A DNA stretch of 41,350 nucleotides from Pseudomonadota bacterium (lineage in GTDB: Bacteria; Chloroflexota; UBA6077; JAJPGT01). Both the position numbers and the translations under genes were made by a program. The notes under the pieces were generated by a model, which ran no database searches, was not told where the DNA came from, and was given only the letters and a program-made list of their open reading frames with translations. The stretch spans positions 1 through 41,350 of the forward strand of contig JAJPGT010000048.1 in NCBI GenBank assembly GCA_021325655.1, written 5' to 3'. Shown piece after piece: positions 31,412-39,369 of the stretch (positions within the stretch are counted from its first letter, which is position 1; each line of letters opens with the position of its first letter).

Positions 31412-32982
31412 TCGTCCGCCACGCTCCGCGCCGCCTGCTCGCCCCCCTCGCCGCGCTGGTGTTGCTGGCGCTCCCGAGCGTCGTGGCGGCGCACCCGCTG
31501 GGCAACTTCACCATCAACCGCTACAGCCGCCTGGAGCCGGTTGGCGACGCGCTCCGGGTGACCTACGTGCTCGACATGGCGGAGATTCCGGCGTTCCAGG
31601 AGCAGCCGCTGATCGACCGCGACGGCAACGGGGTCATCGACGCCGCCGAGCAGGAGCAGTACGCGGCGAGCAAGGCTGAGGAGCTCCGACGCGGGCTGCA
31701 CCTGGCCCTGAACGGCGCACCAACCGAGCTCAGGCTCGTCTCCCGCGAGCTGAGCTTCCCGCCAGGACAGGCTGGGCTACCGCTGCTGCGGCTGCGGGCC
31801 ATCTTCGAGGCCAGAGTCCCGGCCGGGGCAGTGGTGAGTGCCGACTACGAGGACCGCAACTACGCCAACCGCATCGGCTGGAAAGAGGTAGTGGTGCGGG
31901 CTGGCCCAGGGATACTGCTCGACTCCGACGCCCCGGCCACCGACCAGAGCGACGAGTTGCGCAGCTACCCCGCCGACCTGCTCAGCAGCCCGCTGGACCG
32001 CACCCGCGCCCATTTCCGCATTCAGGCGGGCAGTCCTGGCTCGGCCAGCAGGCTGCTCACCAGCGTCGCCCCCGGCGCTATCGTTCGCCAGACCGATGCC
32101 TTCGCGAGCCTGGTGTCCACCTCCTCGCTGACGCTGCCGGTGATCCTGTTCTCCCTGCTCGCTGCCGCCTTCTGGGGCGCGCTGCACGCGCTCACCCCTG
32201 GCCACGGCAAGACGATCGTCGCGGCGTATCTCGTCGGCTCGCGCGGCACCGCCCGCCACGCCGCCTTCCTGGGGCTGGCCGTCACCGCGACCCACACCCT
32301 GGGGGTGTACCTGCTCGGGCTCCTGACACTGTATGCCTCGCAGTACGTGCTTCCCGAGCAGCTCTATCCCTGGCTGGGGCTGCTGTCGGGCCTGGTCGTC
32401 GTCGCCATGGGCGCGATCTTGCTTCAGCGCCGGGCGCGTGGCCTGCTGCGCCGCCGCGCCGTCCGCTCGTCCCTGCCTGCGCTGGCCCTGGCTGGCATGG
32501 TCGGCCACGGCCACGCGCACGCCCACGAGCCCCATCACCACGGCCACACGCATGGCCACACCCGCGGCGAGCACGACCATGATCCCGGTGAGCACGAGCA
32601 CGACCACGGGCCGGGCGGCCACTCCCACCTGCCCCCGGGCGCGGATGGGGCTCCGGTGACCTGGCGCAGCCTGCTAGCGCTGGGGATCTCTGGCGGATTG
32701 CTCCCCTGCCCCTCCGCGCTGGTCGTCATGCTCGGAGCGATCGCCCTCGGCCGAGTCGCCTTCGGGCTGCTACTGGTGCTCGCCTTCAGCGTTGGGCTGG
32801 CGGGCGTCCTGATCGCCCTCGGGGTGCTGCTGGTCTACGCCGGCAGTCTGTTCAAGCGGGTTCCGGTCGAGCGGCCGATCTTCCGCCTCGTCCCGCTCGG
32901 TAGCGCCGCGGTGATCCTGGTGGCCGGCCTGGTCGTCACCGCCCAGTCGCTGGCCCAGACAGGATTGCTGCCCCCGACGTAG
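31408..32982 (+). CDS. NicO/RcnA-type metal transporter with EF-hand and His-rich loop
   Basis: A 524-aa polytopic protein. The signal peptide (residues 1-28) is predicted to cleave in VVAA-HPLGNF, leaving an N-terminal His29. An extracytoplasmic domain of about 200 residues contains a perfect EF-hand loop DRDGNGVIDAAE (residues 70-81). The membrane part shows the NicO signatures HALTPGHGKTIVAAYLVG and GISGGLLPCPSALVVML, split by a His-rich cytoplasmic or outer loop (about 367-407, HGHAHAHEPHHH and following). This is typical of Ni/Co (RcnA, NicO) or related metal exporters and importers. About seven membrane helices. Coupled to the TPR gene by an ATGA overlap. The direction of transport and the metal are unknown; nickel or cobalt is the family default, and the N-terminal His and EF-hand leave copper or calcium open. 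Confidence 0.83.
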   Translation: MIVRHAPRRLLAPLAALVLLALPSVVAAHPLGNFTINRYSRLEPVGDALRVTYVLDMAEIPAFQEQPLIDRDGNGVIDAAEQEQYAASKAEELRRGLHLALNGAPTELRLVSRELSFPPGQAGLPLLRLRAIFEARVPAGAVVSADYEDRNYANRIGWKEVVVRAGPGILLDSDAPATDQSDELRSYPADLLSSPLDRTRAHFRIQAGSPGSASRLLTSVAPGAIVRQTDAFASLVSTSSLTLPVILFSLLAAAFWGALHALTPGHGKTIVAAYLVGSRGTARHAAFLGLAVTATHTLGVYLLGLLTLYASQYVLPEQLYPWLGLLSGLVVVAMGAILLQRRARGLLRRRAVRSSLPALALAGMVGHGHAHAHEPHHHGHTHGHTRGEHDHDPGEHEHDHGPGGHSHLPPGADGAPVTWRSLLALGISGGLLPCPSALVVMLGAIALGRVAFGLLLVLAFSVGLAGVLIALGVLLVYAGSLFKRVPVERPIFRLVPLGSAAVILVAGLVVTAQSLAQTGLLPPT

Positions 32983-33059
32983 CGGCTCGCCCCAGAGGCT
33001 CGGCGCGCGGCAGCCTCTCCGCGAACGCGGCGCGCTCCACACCCGCGGGTTCCGCCACG

Positions 33060-33065
33060 TATCTT
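33060..33065 (+). promoter_or_regulatory. -10 element for the antiporter gene
   Basis: TATCTT, predicted start about 33072. This allows either a leaderless start at ATG 33073 or a 43-nt leader to ATG 33115. Confidence 0.3.
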
Positions 33066-33114
33066 TGAGGTGATGGCTCGGACACGGAGCTGTCGGACGG
33101 GCGGGGAGCGGCGA

Positions 33115-34182
33115 ATGGGCAGGCTGACAGCGGGGCAGCGGCTGACGCTGGGCATCGCGGTGCTGGCCAGCGTGCTGGCCGGGACGCTGAGCACCCTGGG
33201 GATCAGCGCGGTACTCGTCTTCGTGGTCAGCGCGCTCGCCCTGGCGTTTCTGGCGGCGCTGGTGGGCCAGGCCACCGAGCAGCTCGGGGAGCGGCTCGGC
33301 CCGGGCGCCACCGGGGTGCTGCAATCGGCGCTGGGCAATCTGCCGGAGCTGTTCGTCGGCATCTTCGCGCTGCGGGCCGGGCTCGTCCAGGTCGTCCAGG
33401 CAGCGCTGGTCGGCTCAATCCTGGGCAATAGCTTGCTGGTGCTGGGTCTGGCATTCCTGGCCGGTGGGCTCCGGCACGGCACCCAGCGCTTCGCCTCGGA
33501 GACGCCGCGCATGATCGCCACCCTCACGCTGCTGGCCGTGGCGGCGCTGGCCGTGCCGACGCTCGCCCAGAACCTGCACACTCCGGCCTCGACGCATGGC
33601 GGCGCGCTCAGCGCCGCGTGCGCGCTGGTGCTGCTGCTCGTGTTCATCGCCAGCATCCCCGTCTCGCTCCGGGGAGCCCCACACGGCGTGTCGGGCGAGC
33701 CGGACGAGGTCGCCGAGCACGCCTGGCCGGTCTGGCTGGCGGCGGCAATTCTGGCGATCGCCGGGGTGGGGGCAGCGCTGGTGGCAGACTGGTTCGTGGA
33801 GGCGCTCCGGCCGGCGATCGAGGCGCTCCACCTCTCCCAGGCGTTTACGGGGCTGGTGGTGGTGGCGATCGCTGGCAACGCGGTCGAGAACGTGGTCGGG
33901 ATTCAGCTCGCCGCGCGCAACAAGCCCGACTACGCGGTCAGCGTGATCCTGAACAGCTCGCTCCAGGTTGCGCTTGGGCTCACCCCGACCCTGGTGTTGC
34001 TCAGCGTCGCGCTGGCCGCGACGCCCCTCACCCTGGTGCTGCCCCCGTTGCTGGTGGTGGCGCTCGCGCTCACCGCCGCACTCGGGGCGATGGTGACGTA
34101 CGACGGCGAGTCGACCTGGCTGGAAGGGCTGGCGCTGATCGGGCTGTACAGCATCCTGGCGGCGGCGTTCTGGTGGGGCTGA
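33115..34182 (+). CDS. CaCA-family calcium/cation:proton antiporter
   Basis: An inner-membrane cation/H+ exchanger of the ChaA/CAX branch, 355 aa, about 11 helices. The two alpha-repeats with the acidic residues are clear: SALGNLPELFVGIFALRAGL near residue 75 and AIAGNAVENVVGIQLAARNK near 254. Each is followed by the SILGNSLLVLGLAF or ILNSSLQVALG helix of the family. The start ATG 33115 has GGGGAG at 7 nt; an upstream ATG at 33073 could be used on a leaderless transcript and would add a basic 14-residue lead. The short acidic linker between the halves (GEPDEVAEHAW) is at about residues 200-210. It lies next to the metal-handling unit, compatible with calcium or other divalent cation homeostasis. 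Confidence 0.88.
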   Translation: MGRLTAGQRLTLGIAVLASVLAGTLSTLGISAVLVFVVSALALAFLAALVGQATEQLGERLGPGATGVLQSALGNLPELFVGIFALRAGLVQVVQAALVGSILGNSLLVLGLAFLAGGLRHGTQRFASETPRMIATLTLLAVAALAVPTLAQNLHTPASTHGGALSAACALVLLLVFIASIPVSLRGAPHGVSGEPDEVAEHAWPVWLAAAILAIAGVGAALVADWFVEALRPAIEALHLSQAFTGLVVVAIAGNAVENVVGIQLAARNKPDYAVSVILNSSLQVALGLTPTLVLLSVALAATPLTLVLPPLLVVALALTAALGAMVTYDGESTWLEGLALIGLYSILAAAFWWG

Positions 34183-34195
34183 CGCCGCCCGGCGG

Positions 34196-34594
34196 TTAGC
34201 GGCCGATTACCTGCACCTGCACGCGCCGGCTGCGCGGCCCATCCCACTCGCAGAACCAGATCGCCTGCCACTGCCCCAGCCGCAGCCGGCCGCCCGACAC
34301 CGGCAGCGTCAGCCCGACCCCGAGCAGGCTGGACAGCACATGCCCGCCCGCGTTGCCCTCCGCGTGTCGGAAGCGCCGCTCGTCACCCAGCAGGTCGGTG
34401 TAGGCCTGGAGCAGATCGGCCACCACGTCCGGGTCGGCATTCTCGTTCACGGTCACCGAAGCGGTGGTGTGCGGACAGAACACCAGCGCGATCCCTTCGA
34501 CCACCCCGGACTCCGCCACCGCCGCCTCCACCTGGCGCGTGACGTCAACCAGCTCCCGATGGCGGCGCGTTTGGATCATCAGCTCTTGCAGCAT
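34196..34594 (-). CDS. yjbQ: YjbQ / UPF0047 family protein
   Basis: 132 aa, the family's standard length, with the invariant core VFCPHTTASVTVNENADPDV and the C-terminal half LGVGLTLPVSGGRLRLGQWQAIWFCEWDGPRSRRV. These conserved His, Thr and Asn residues form the family's putative active site. YjbQ proteins have been linked to secondary thiamine-phosphate synthase activity, but the true role is uncertain. A TACGCT box (34601-34606) lies six bases before the ATG, with no ribosome site, so the mRNA may be leaderless. It converges with the antiporter gene, 13 bp apart. Confidence 0.9.
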   Translation of the reverse strand: MLQELMIQTRRHRELVDVTRQVEAAVAESGVVEGIALVFCPHTTASVTVNENADPDVVADLLQAYTDLLGDERRFRHAEGNAGGHVLSSLLGVGLTLPVSGGRLRLGQWQAIWFCEWDGPRSRRVQVQVIGR

Positions 34595-34600
34595 GCCCTA

Positions 34601-34606
34601 AGCGTA
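34601..34606 (-). promoter_or_regulatory. -10 element giving a leaderless yjbQ transcript
   Basis: Minus-strand TACGCT is 6 nt before the ATG, the same distance as the TATCCT box before the MFS gene. Confidence 0.3.
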
Positions 34607-34666
34607 CGCCGTCGCGCCCGCCGCTGCCAGGTCACGCGGCGACTGGCCTGATCCGAGAGCAGCGCG

Positions 34667-34672
34667 TATCAT
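34667..34672 (+). promoter_or_regulatory. possible -10 element upstream of the polysaccharide cluster
   Basis: TATCAT matches five of six positions. It would give a leader of about 320 nt before the glycosyltransferase, unless the intervening 107-codon frame (34681-35004) is translated. The rest of 34595-35000 shows no recognised gene. Confidence 0.3.
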
Positions 34673-35000
34673 CCCCCCGCGTGCGCAGCGGACCCCGGGC
34701 AGGGACCACGCGCCGCCTCGCCCAGGGCGCCCGCGTCTCCGCGGGCCGGCAGCGGCAGGGCTGTCGTGCTCTGGTGGGCTCCCGGGCGGGATCGACAGAC
34801 CAGCAGGACGGCGGTGGGGGAATGACATCGCTCTGCGGCGTGGCACGCGCGTGCCGTGGTGAGCGGTCGCCTCGGCAGACTGTAGCGGCTGCCCAGCCTT
34901 CGCCGCCGCTCACCCAGCACTCCACCCAGTACCACTCATTCATGGCTGCTGCGCGGGGCCGGCGCCTATCGCGCCCGCCAGGCCAGATTGAGAGCTGCCG

Positions 35001-36266
35001 ATGATGGCTGAGCCGCGGCCGCGCATCTGCCTGGTAGTAGAGAACGCTCCCTACCCGTTCGACCGCCGGGTTTACCTGGAGGCGACCACGCTCGCCGAGG
35101 CAGGCTATAACGTGGTTGTCATCGCCCCGGCGGAGCCCGGCCAGGCGCTCCGAGAGCGCGTCGGTGCGGTGGAGGTTCGGCGCTTCCCGCTGCGGCCCGG
35201 CAGCAGCGTCGGGGGCTACCTGCGGGAGTACGGGCTGGCGCTCGCGCGTATCGCCCGCCTGCTCACCGAGGTCGCACGGGAGCGCATCCCCTCGGTCGTC
35301 CACCTCGCCAATCCGCCCGATGTGCTGTTCCTGGCCGCGCTGCCGCTCCGGCCGCTCGGGACGCGGATCGTCTTCGACCACCACGACCTGATGCCAGAGC
35401 TGTTCGCCGAGCGCTACCACGGCCCGCTCTCCCCGGCCATCGGCCAGTTGCTCAGCCTCTGCGAGCGGATGAGCGTTCGGCTGGCGGACGTCGTGATCTC
35501 GACCAACGCGTCCTACCGCCGGCGGGTCATTGCCCGCCACGCCGTGCATCCCTCGCGCGTGTTCGTGGTCCGCAACGGCCCGCTGCTGCGGGAGGTGGCG
35601 GACGCGTGCCCCGACGAGCAGCTCCAGGCACAAGGGGTTCCGGTGATCGGCTACGTGGGCTTGATGGCGCCGCAGGATGGGGTGGGGCTCCTGGTGGACG
35701 TCGCCCAGGAGCTGCGCTGCTTGGGCCTGGCCGACTTCCGAATGCTGCTGATCGGCGACGGGCCGGAGCTGCCCGCCATTCGGGCCCGGCTGGCGGCACT
35801 CGGGTTGGCGGCGCACTTCGACATCCGCGGCCGGGTCCGCGACCACGCCCGGGTCCTGTCGCTGCTGGCTGCCTGCGACCTCTGCGTCGCGCCCGACCCC
35901 TGGACGCCGGCCAACGACGTCTCGACCTTCATCAAAGTGGTGGAGTACCTGGGCCTGGGGCGACCGATCGTCGCCACGGACCTGCGGGAGACGCGCGCCT
36001 CGGCCGGCGAGGCGGCGGTGTACGTCCCGCCGGGCAATGCCCGAGCGATGGCAGAGGTGATCCGGGTGCTACTCCAGGATCACGAGCGGCGCGCCCGGCT
36101 GGCGACGCTAGCACGCGAGCGACTCGTGTCGGCGCAGCTCGCCTGGGACTTCCAGCGCCGCCGGCTACTGGAGGTGTACCAGCGGCTGGCGGGGTCCCCA
36201 CGCGACGGGTCGCGTGGGGTGCCCCTGGCGTCCCGGCCGGCCGCGCTGGCGCCGGACGACGGGTGA
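35001..36266 (+). CDS. GT4-family glycosyltransferase
   Basis: A cytoplasmic GT-B glycosyltransferase, 421 aa, that adds a sugar to a lipid-linked glycan. The N-terminal half shows CLVVENAPYPFDRRVYLEA, typical of the WcaC/GumH-like acceptor domain, and VFDHHDLMPELF. The C-terminal nucleotide-sugar domain has GYVGLMAPQDGVGLLVDVA, LLIGDGPELPAIRARL and the E-x7-E-like STFIKVVEYLGLGRPIVATDL. An ATGATG gives two possible starts, 35001 and 35004, without a strong ribosome site. The gene ends with a coding-region hairpin (36196-36219), and its stop overlaps the next start (GTGA), so the ligase follows by coupling. Sugar specificity is unknown. Confidence 0.9.
   Translation: MMAEPRPRICLVVENAPYPFDRRVYLEATTLAEAGYNVVVIAPAEPGQALRERVGAVEVRRFPLRPGSSVGGYLREYGLALARIARLLTEVARERIPSVVHLANPPDVLFLAALPLRPLGTRIVFDHHDLMPELFAERYHGPLSPAIGQLLSLCERMSVRLADVVISTNASYRRRVIARHAVHPSRVFVVRNGPLLREVADACPDEQLQAQGVPVIGYVGLMAPQDGVGLLVDVAQELRCLGLADFRMLLIGDGPELPAIRARLAALGLAAHFDIRGRVRDHARVLSLLAACDLCVAPDPWTPANDVSTFIKVVEYLGLGRPIVATDLRETRASAGEAAVYVPPGNARAMAEVIRVLLQDHERRARLATLARERLVSAQLAWDFQRRRLLEVYQRLAGSPRDGSRGVPLASRPAALAPDDG
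36196..36219 (+). other. perfect hairpin inside the GT4 3' end
   Basis: ccccacgcga and tcgcgtgggg pair over 10 bp around cggg, about 45 nt before the stop codon, in the poorly conserved tail. It may tune expression of the ligase gene downstream or be a small sequence insertion. Confidence 0.45.
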
Positions 36267-37624
36267 GCGCGACCGTGGTAGCGCAGCGAACGGTGGACTG
36301 GGTGGCGGCGGGCGAGACACGCTCAGCGAGGGGCGGTGGCGCGCCGCGCCGTGCCACTGTCTGGATAGCGGAGCACGAGCCGCTCGCGGTGCTGGCACTA
36401 GCACCGTTGCTGCTCGCCGCTCGTCCCGAGGCGCTGGCGCTCCTCAGCGCGGCCGCTCTCCCACTGCTCTGGCTGCTGGTAGCACGGGTCCGCGGAGACG
36501 CGGCGGTGACCGGCTTCGATCCCCCGCTGCTGTGGTTCTTGCTGCTGCTGCCATTGCCGCTGCTGCCGGTGGTGGACGGCGGACCGGCGCTGCCGCGGCT
36601 GCTCGGGCTCCTGCTCGGCATAGCGCTGCTGCGAGCGCTGGCCCGAGGGCTCCCGAGCCGCCGCGCGCTCGGCTGGGCCGGCCGGGCGTTCTCCACCGCG
36701 ACCGCGGGCGTAGCGCTGGCCGGGCTGGTGTTCACCGACTGGATCGCCGGCAAGCTGTTGCCGCTGGAGCCGCTGTATGCCCGGCTCCCGCGGGTCGCGC
36801 TGGTCAGCCTGCCGCACTCCCGGGCCGGCGGGATTCACCCGAACGAGATCGCGGGGGCGCTGGCCCTGCTGCTGCCGATCGCGGTCGCGGCGGCCCTGGC
36901 CGAGCGCGGCCGAGCCAGTGTTCGTCTCCTGCCGTGGGCTGGCGCGGGGTTCGGGCTGCTGGTGCTCGTCCTCACCCAGTCGCGCATGGGCTACCTGGGA
37001 GCGCTCTGCGGCCTGGCAGCGCTGCTGCTCGGCTGGCTTGCCACGCGCGGCCAGCCCTGGAGCGCGGCGCTGGCGCTGGCGAGTCTGCCTGGTCTGCTCA
37101 CCGCCAGCGGGCTGCTCGCCCGGCGGCTGCTGGCGGGTGGCCCGATATCGGGCAGGGGCGAGGCGCTCGACACTCTGGCCGCCCGCCTGGAGCTCTGGGA
37201 CCGCTCGCTGGCGATCCTGCAGGACTTCCCCCTGACCGGCACTGGTCTGGGGCAGCTCTCCGGCCTGCTTCACACAGTGTACGTCCCGTTCCTGATCCCG
37301 CCCGGCACCTGGGTGCCGCACGCCCACAACGAGGTGCTCCAGGTATGGCTGGACCTCGGCGTCCCGGCTGGCAGCGCCTACTTCGTCCTGCTGGGGCTCG
37401 GAGTGCTCCGGTTGGTGCAGACCGCGCTCCGCGGCCCGGCCGACCACCGCCTGCTGGCGCTCGGCTGTCTGGGCGGGCTACTGGGCTTCCAGGTGTTTGG
37501 GCTCGCCGACGCCATCGCCCCGGGCGCCCGGCCGGCAGTGTTGATCTGGGCGGTGCTCGGCTACGCCGAGGCGCTCTGGCGCGCCTCCGGGCAGCGTCCG
37601 CTGGACATGCGGCCGCGAGGGTAA
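36263..37624 (+). CDS. O-antigen ligase / Wzy-like polymerase
   Basis: A polytopic membrane protein, 453 aa, about 11-12 helices, of the Wzy_C (O-antigen ligase/polymerase) superfamily. The GTG start overlaps the preceding stop. The diagnostic large loop has RLELWDRSLAILQDFPLTGTG then GQLSG and PHAHNEVLQVWLDLGVPAG, with the conserved Arg/His/Asn. The GIHPNEIAGALALLLP segment is also typical. It polymerises or ligates oligosaccharide units on the outside of the membrane. With the flanking GT4 and GT2 genes it forms a small capsule or exopolysaccharide set. A chain-length regulator or flippase is not in the window. Confidence 0.87.
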   Translation: MSATVVAQRTVDWVAAGETRSARGGGAPRRATVWIAEHEPLAVLALAPLLLAARPEALALLSAAALPLLWLLVARVRGDAAVTGFDPPLLWFLLLLPLPLLPVVDGGPALPRLLGLLLGIALLRALARGLPSRRALGWAGRAFSTATAGVALAGLVFTDWIAGKLLPLEPLYARLPRVALVSLPHSRAGGIHPNEIAGALALLLPIAVAAALAERGRASVRLLPWAGAGFGLLVLVLTQSRMGYLGALCGLAALLLGWLATRGQPWSAALALASLPGLLTASGLLARRLLAGGPISGRGEALDTLAARLELWDRSLAILQDFPLTGTGLGQLSGLLHTVYVPFLIPPGTWVPHAHNEVLQVWLDLGVPAGSAYFVLLGLGVLRLVQTALRGPADHRLLALGCLGGLLGFQVFGLADAIAPGARPAVLIWAVLGYAEALWRASGQRPLDMRPRG

Positions 37625-37628
37625 GGCC

Positions 37629-38924
37629 ATGCCGGGACGGCGTCACGGCACGCTTCACCCCGCCCGAGTCCGGCCGTTCCGAACCTGGGCAGACCTGCTC
37701 TGGCGGGTGGGTCTTGCCCTCGCGCTCTACCCCTACCTGGGCTACCCGCTGCTGCTCGGCCTGCTCGGCCGGCTCTGTCGGCATGCTCCCGCCGCAGCCG
37801 ACGACGCTGCCATCCTGAGCACCTCGGCCGCGATCATCATCCCGGCGCACAACGAAGCGGCAGTGATCGAGCACAAGCTGAGCAGGCTCCTGGCGCTGGT
37901 CGAGGCCGAGGCGCCAGGGAGCGAGGTGATCGTTGTCTGCGACGGCAGCACCGATGGGACCGCTGAGCTGGCGCGGCGCTGGGAGCGCCGGGGCGCGCGG
38001 CTGGTCCGCCTCCCTCGGCGTGCCGGGAAGGCGGCGGCGCTCAACGCCGGCGTCGCCGCCAGCCGGGGCGAGCTGCTCGTCTTCAGTGACGCCAACGCCA
38101 TTCCGCTGCCCGGCGCGCTGCGCCACCTGCTCCGCCATTTCCAGGATCCGCGGGTCGGCGTCGTCTCCGGGGCCAAGCGGATCATCGCCGAGCCCGAGGC
38201 GGTTCCCAGCCCTCAGGAGAGCTGGTACTGGTGCTTCGAGGACCTGCTGAAGTGGCTGGAGAGCCGGCTCGGCGCGATAGCCGGGGTGGACGGGGCGCTG
38301 ATGGCGGTTCGGCGCGCGGCCTGGCAGCCGCTGCCTGACGACCGCGCCAGCCAGGATTTCTTCCCCGCGCTCCGAGCGGCCCTGGCCGGCTGGCGGCTAG
38401 TGTACGAGCCCGCCGCGGTGGCGCTGGAGCACGCGGCGCCCAGCCTGCGCTACGAGCTCAGCCGCAAGGACCGCACCCTTGGCGGCGGCCTCGTGGCCAT
38501 CTGGCGCTGCCGGCGGCTTCTGGGGCCGCGCCACCCGCTGTTGGCCTGGATGCTGCTGTCGCACCGACTGCTCCGCTTCACGGTGCTCCCGGCCCTGGTC
38601 GCGACGCTCGTCGGCGCCGCCCGCGGCCGCTCGCGACTCGCCCGCCCGCTCCTGGCGGCGCAGCTCGTCGCTTACCTCGTCGCGCTCGGCGGCTGGGTGG
38701 CACTGAGGCTCGGCTGGCGGCCGCCATCCCTCCTGCTCGCGCCCGGCTACTTCCTGGCGGTGCACCTGGCCACCCTGCGCGGGATCGCCTGGGCGCTCCG
38801 GCCACGTACCGAGGACCTGTGGGTCCCGATCCCGCGCCGCGAGGCGCTGCGAACGACAGCATCGCTCCAGCGCGCACCGGAGCAGGCACGGTGCGACAGC
38901 GGCGCTTGCCAGGACGGCTGCTGA
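37629..38924 (+). CDS. membrane GT2-family glycosyltransferase
   Basis: 431 aa with a GT-A family 2 domain between one N-terminal and about three C-terminal membrane helices, like cellulose/hyaluronan-synthase-type processive enzymes (BcsA/NodC layout). Features: AIIIPAHNEAAVI near residue 69, VVCDGSTDGT (Asp for the nucleotide), FSDANAIPLPGAL (the DxD-like DAN), GVVSGAKRIIAE, and the acceptor-side SQDFFPALRA at about residues 240-249 (usual EDxxL). It lacks the QxxRW motif, so it is probably non-processive. It starts 4 nt after the ligase gene. Substrate unknown. Confidence 0.88.
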   Translation: MPGRRHGTLHPARVRPFRTWADLLWRVGLALALYPYLGYPLLLGLLGRLCRHAPAAADDAAILSTSAAIIIPAHNEAAVIEHKLSRLLALVEAEAPGSEVIVVCDGSTDGTAELARRWERRGARLVRLPRRAGKAAALNAGVAASRGELLVFSDANAIPLPGALRHLLRHFQDPRVGVVSGAKRIIAEPEAVPSPQESWYWCFEDLLKWLESRLGAIAGVDGALMAVRRAAWQPLPDDRASQDFFPALRAALAGWRLVYEPAAVALEHAAPSLRYELSRKDRTLGGGLVAIWRCRRLLGPRHPLLAWMLLSHRLLRFTVLPALVATLVGAARGRSRLARPLLAAQLVAYLVALGGWVALRLGWRPPSLLLAPGYFLAVHLATLRGIAWALRPRTEDLWVPIPRREALRTTASLQRAPEQARCDSGACQDGC

Positions 38925-38970
38925 TGGGCGATGGTAGGACAGGCATTTCGCGGGCTGGACGGGAGGAGCG

Positions 38971-39234
38971 GTGCAGCGACGGCCAGACACGGTCGAGCAG
39001 CGGGCCAGGGAGCGGGTACAGCTCTGGCTCATGATTGTGAGCACCGTGCTGTGGTTCGTGCTGACCTACACCGTCGCCACCGTCCTGGACATCGCCCACT
39101 CCGATCGCCCGGCCCGGGTCATCCCGCTGGGCTTCGCCATGCTGGTGCTCGCCGCGCTGCCCTGGCTCGCCTATCGCCGGCTGGTGGCGGCGGAGGTGCG
39201 GCGCCGGCTGCGGCGTCCCGGTCCGCCCCGCTAG
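38971..39234 (+). CDS. small two-helix membrane protein, 87 aa
   Basis: Not recognised. GTG 38971 sits directly behind GGGAGGAG (spacing about 2-4 nt, tight). The protein has a charged N-terminus (QRRPDTVEQRARERVQLW), two membrane helices (about residues 19-40 and 52-69) and a very basic C-terminus (AAEVRRRLRRPGPPR). A later ATG at 39031 would give a 67-aa form with both helices. It follows the polysaccharide genes by 46 bp and could be an accessory subunit, but nothing in its sequence proves it. Confidence 0.6.
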   Translation: MQRRPDTVEQRARERVQLWLMIVSTVLWFVLTYTVATVLDIAHSDRPARVIPLGFAMLVLAALPWLAYRRLVAAEVRRRLRRPGPPR

Positions 39235-39369
39235 CGCCCCGGCGGACCACCGCGATCAGCGCGGTTGCGCCGCCCCGCTAGCCTGCCCTACGCCTGGGTG
39301 TACGCGCCTCTGCAAGCGCTGGTACAACCACGGGGAGACAGCCACGGCGGCGTGGCCCAAGGAGGCAGC

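Noticed and set aside
38971..39369. Additional frames around the small membrane protein and before the amidohydrolase
   Set aside because: They are out-of-frame readings with Arg/Ala-rich low-complexity sequence and no ribosome site.
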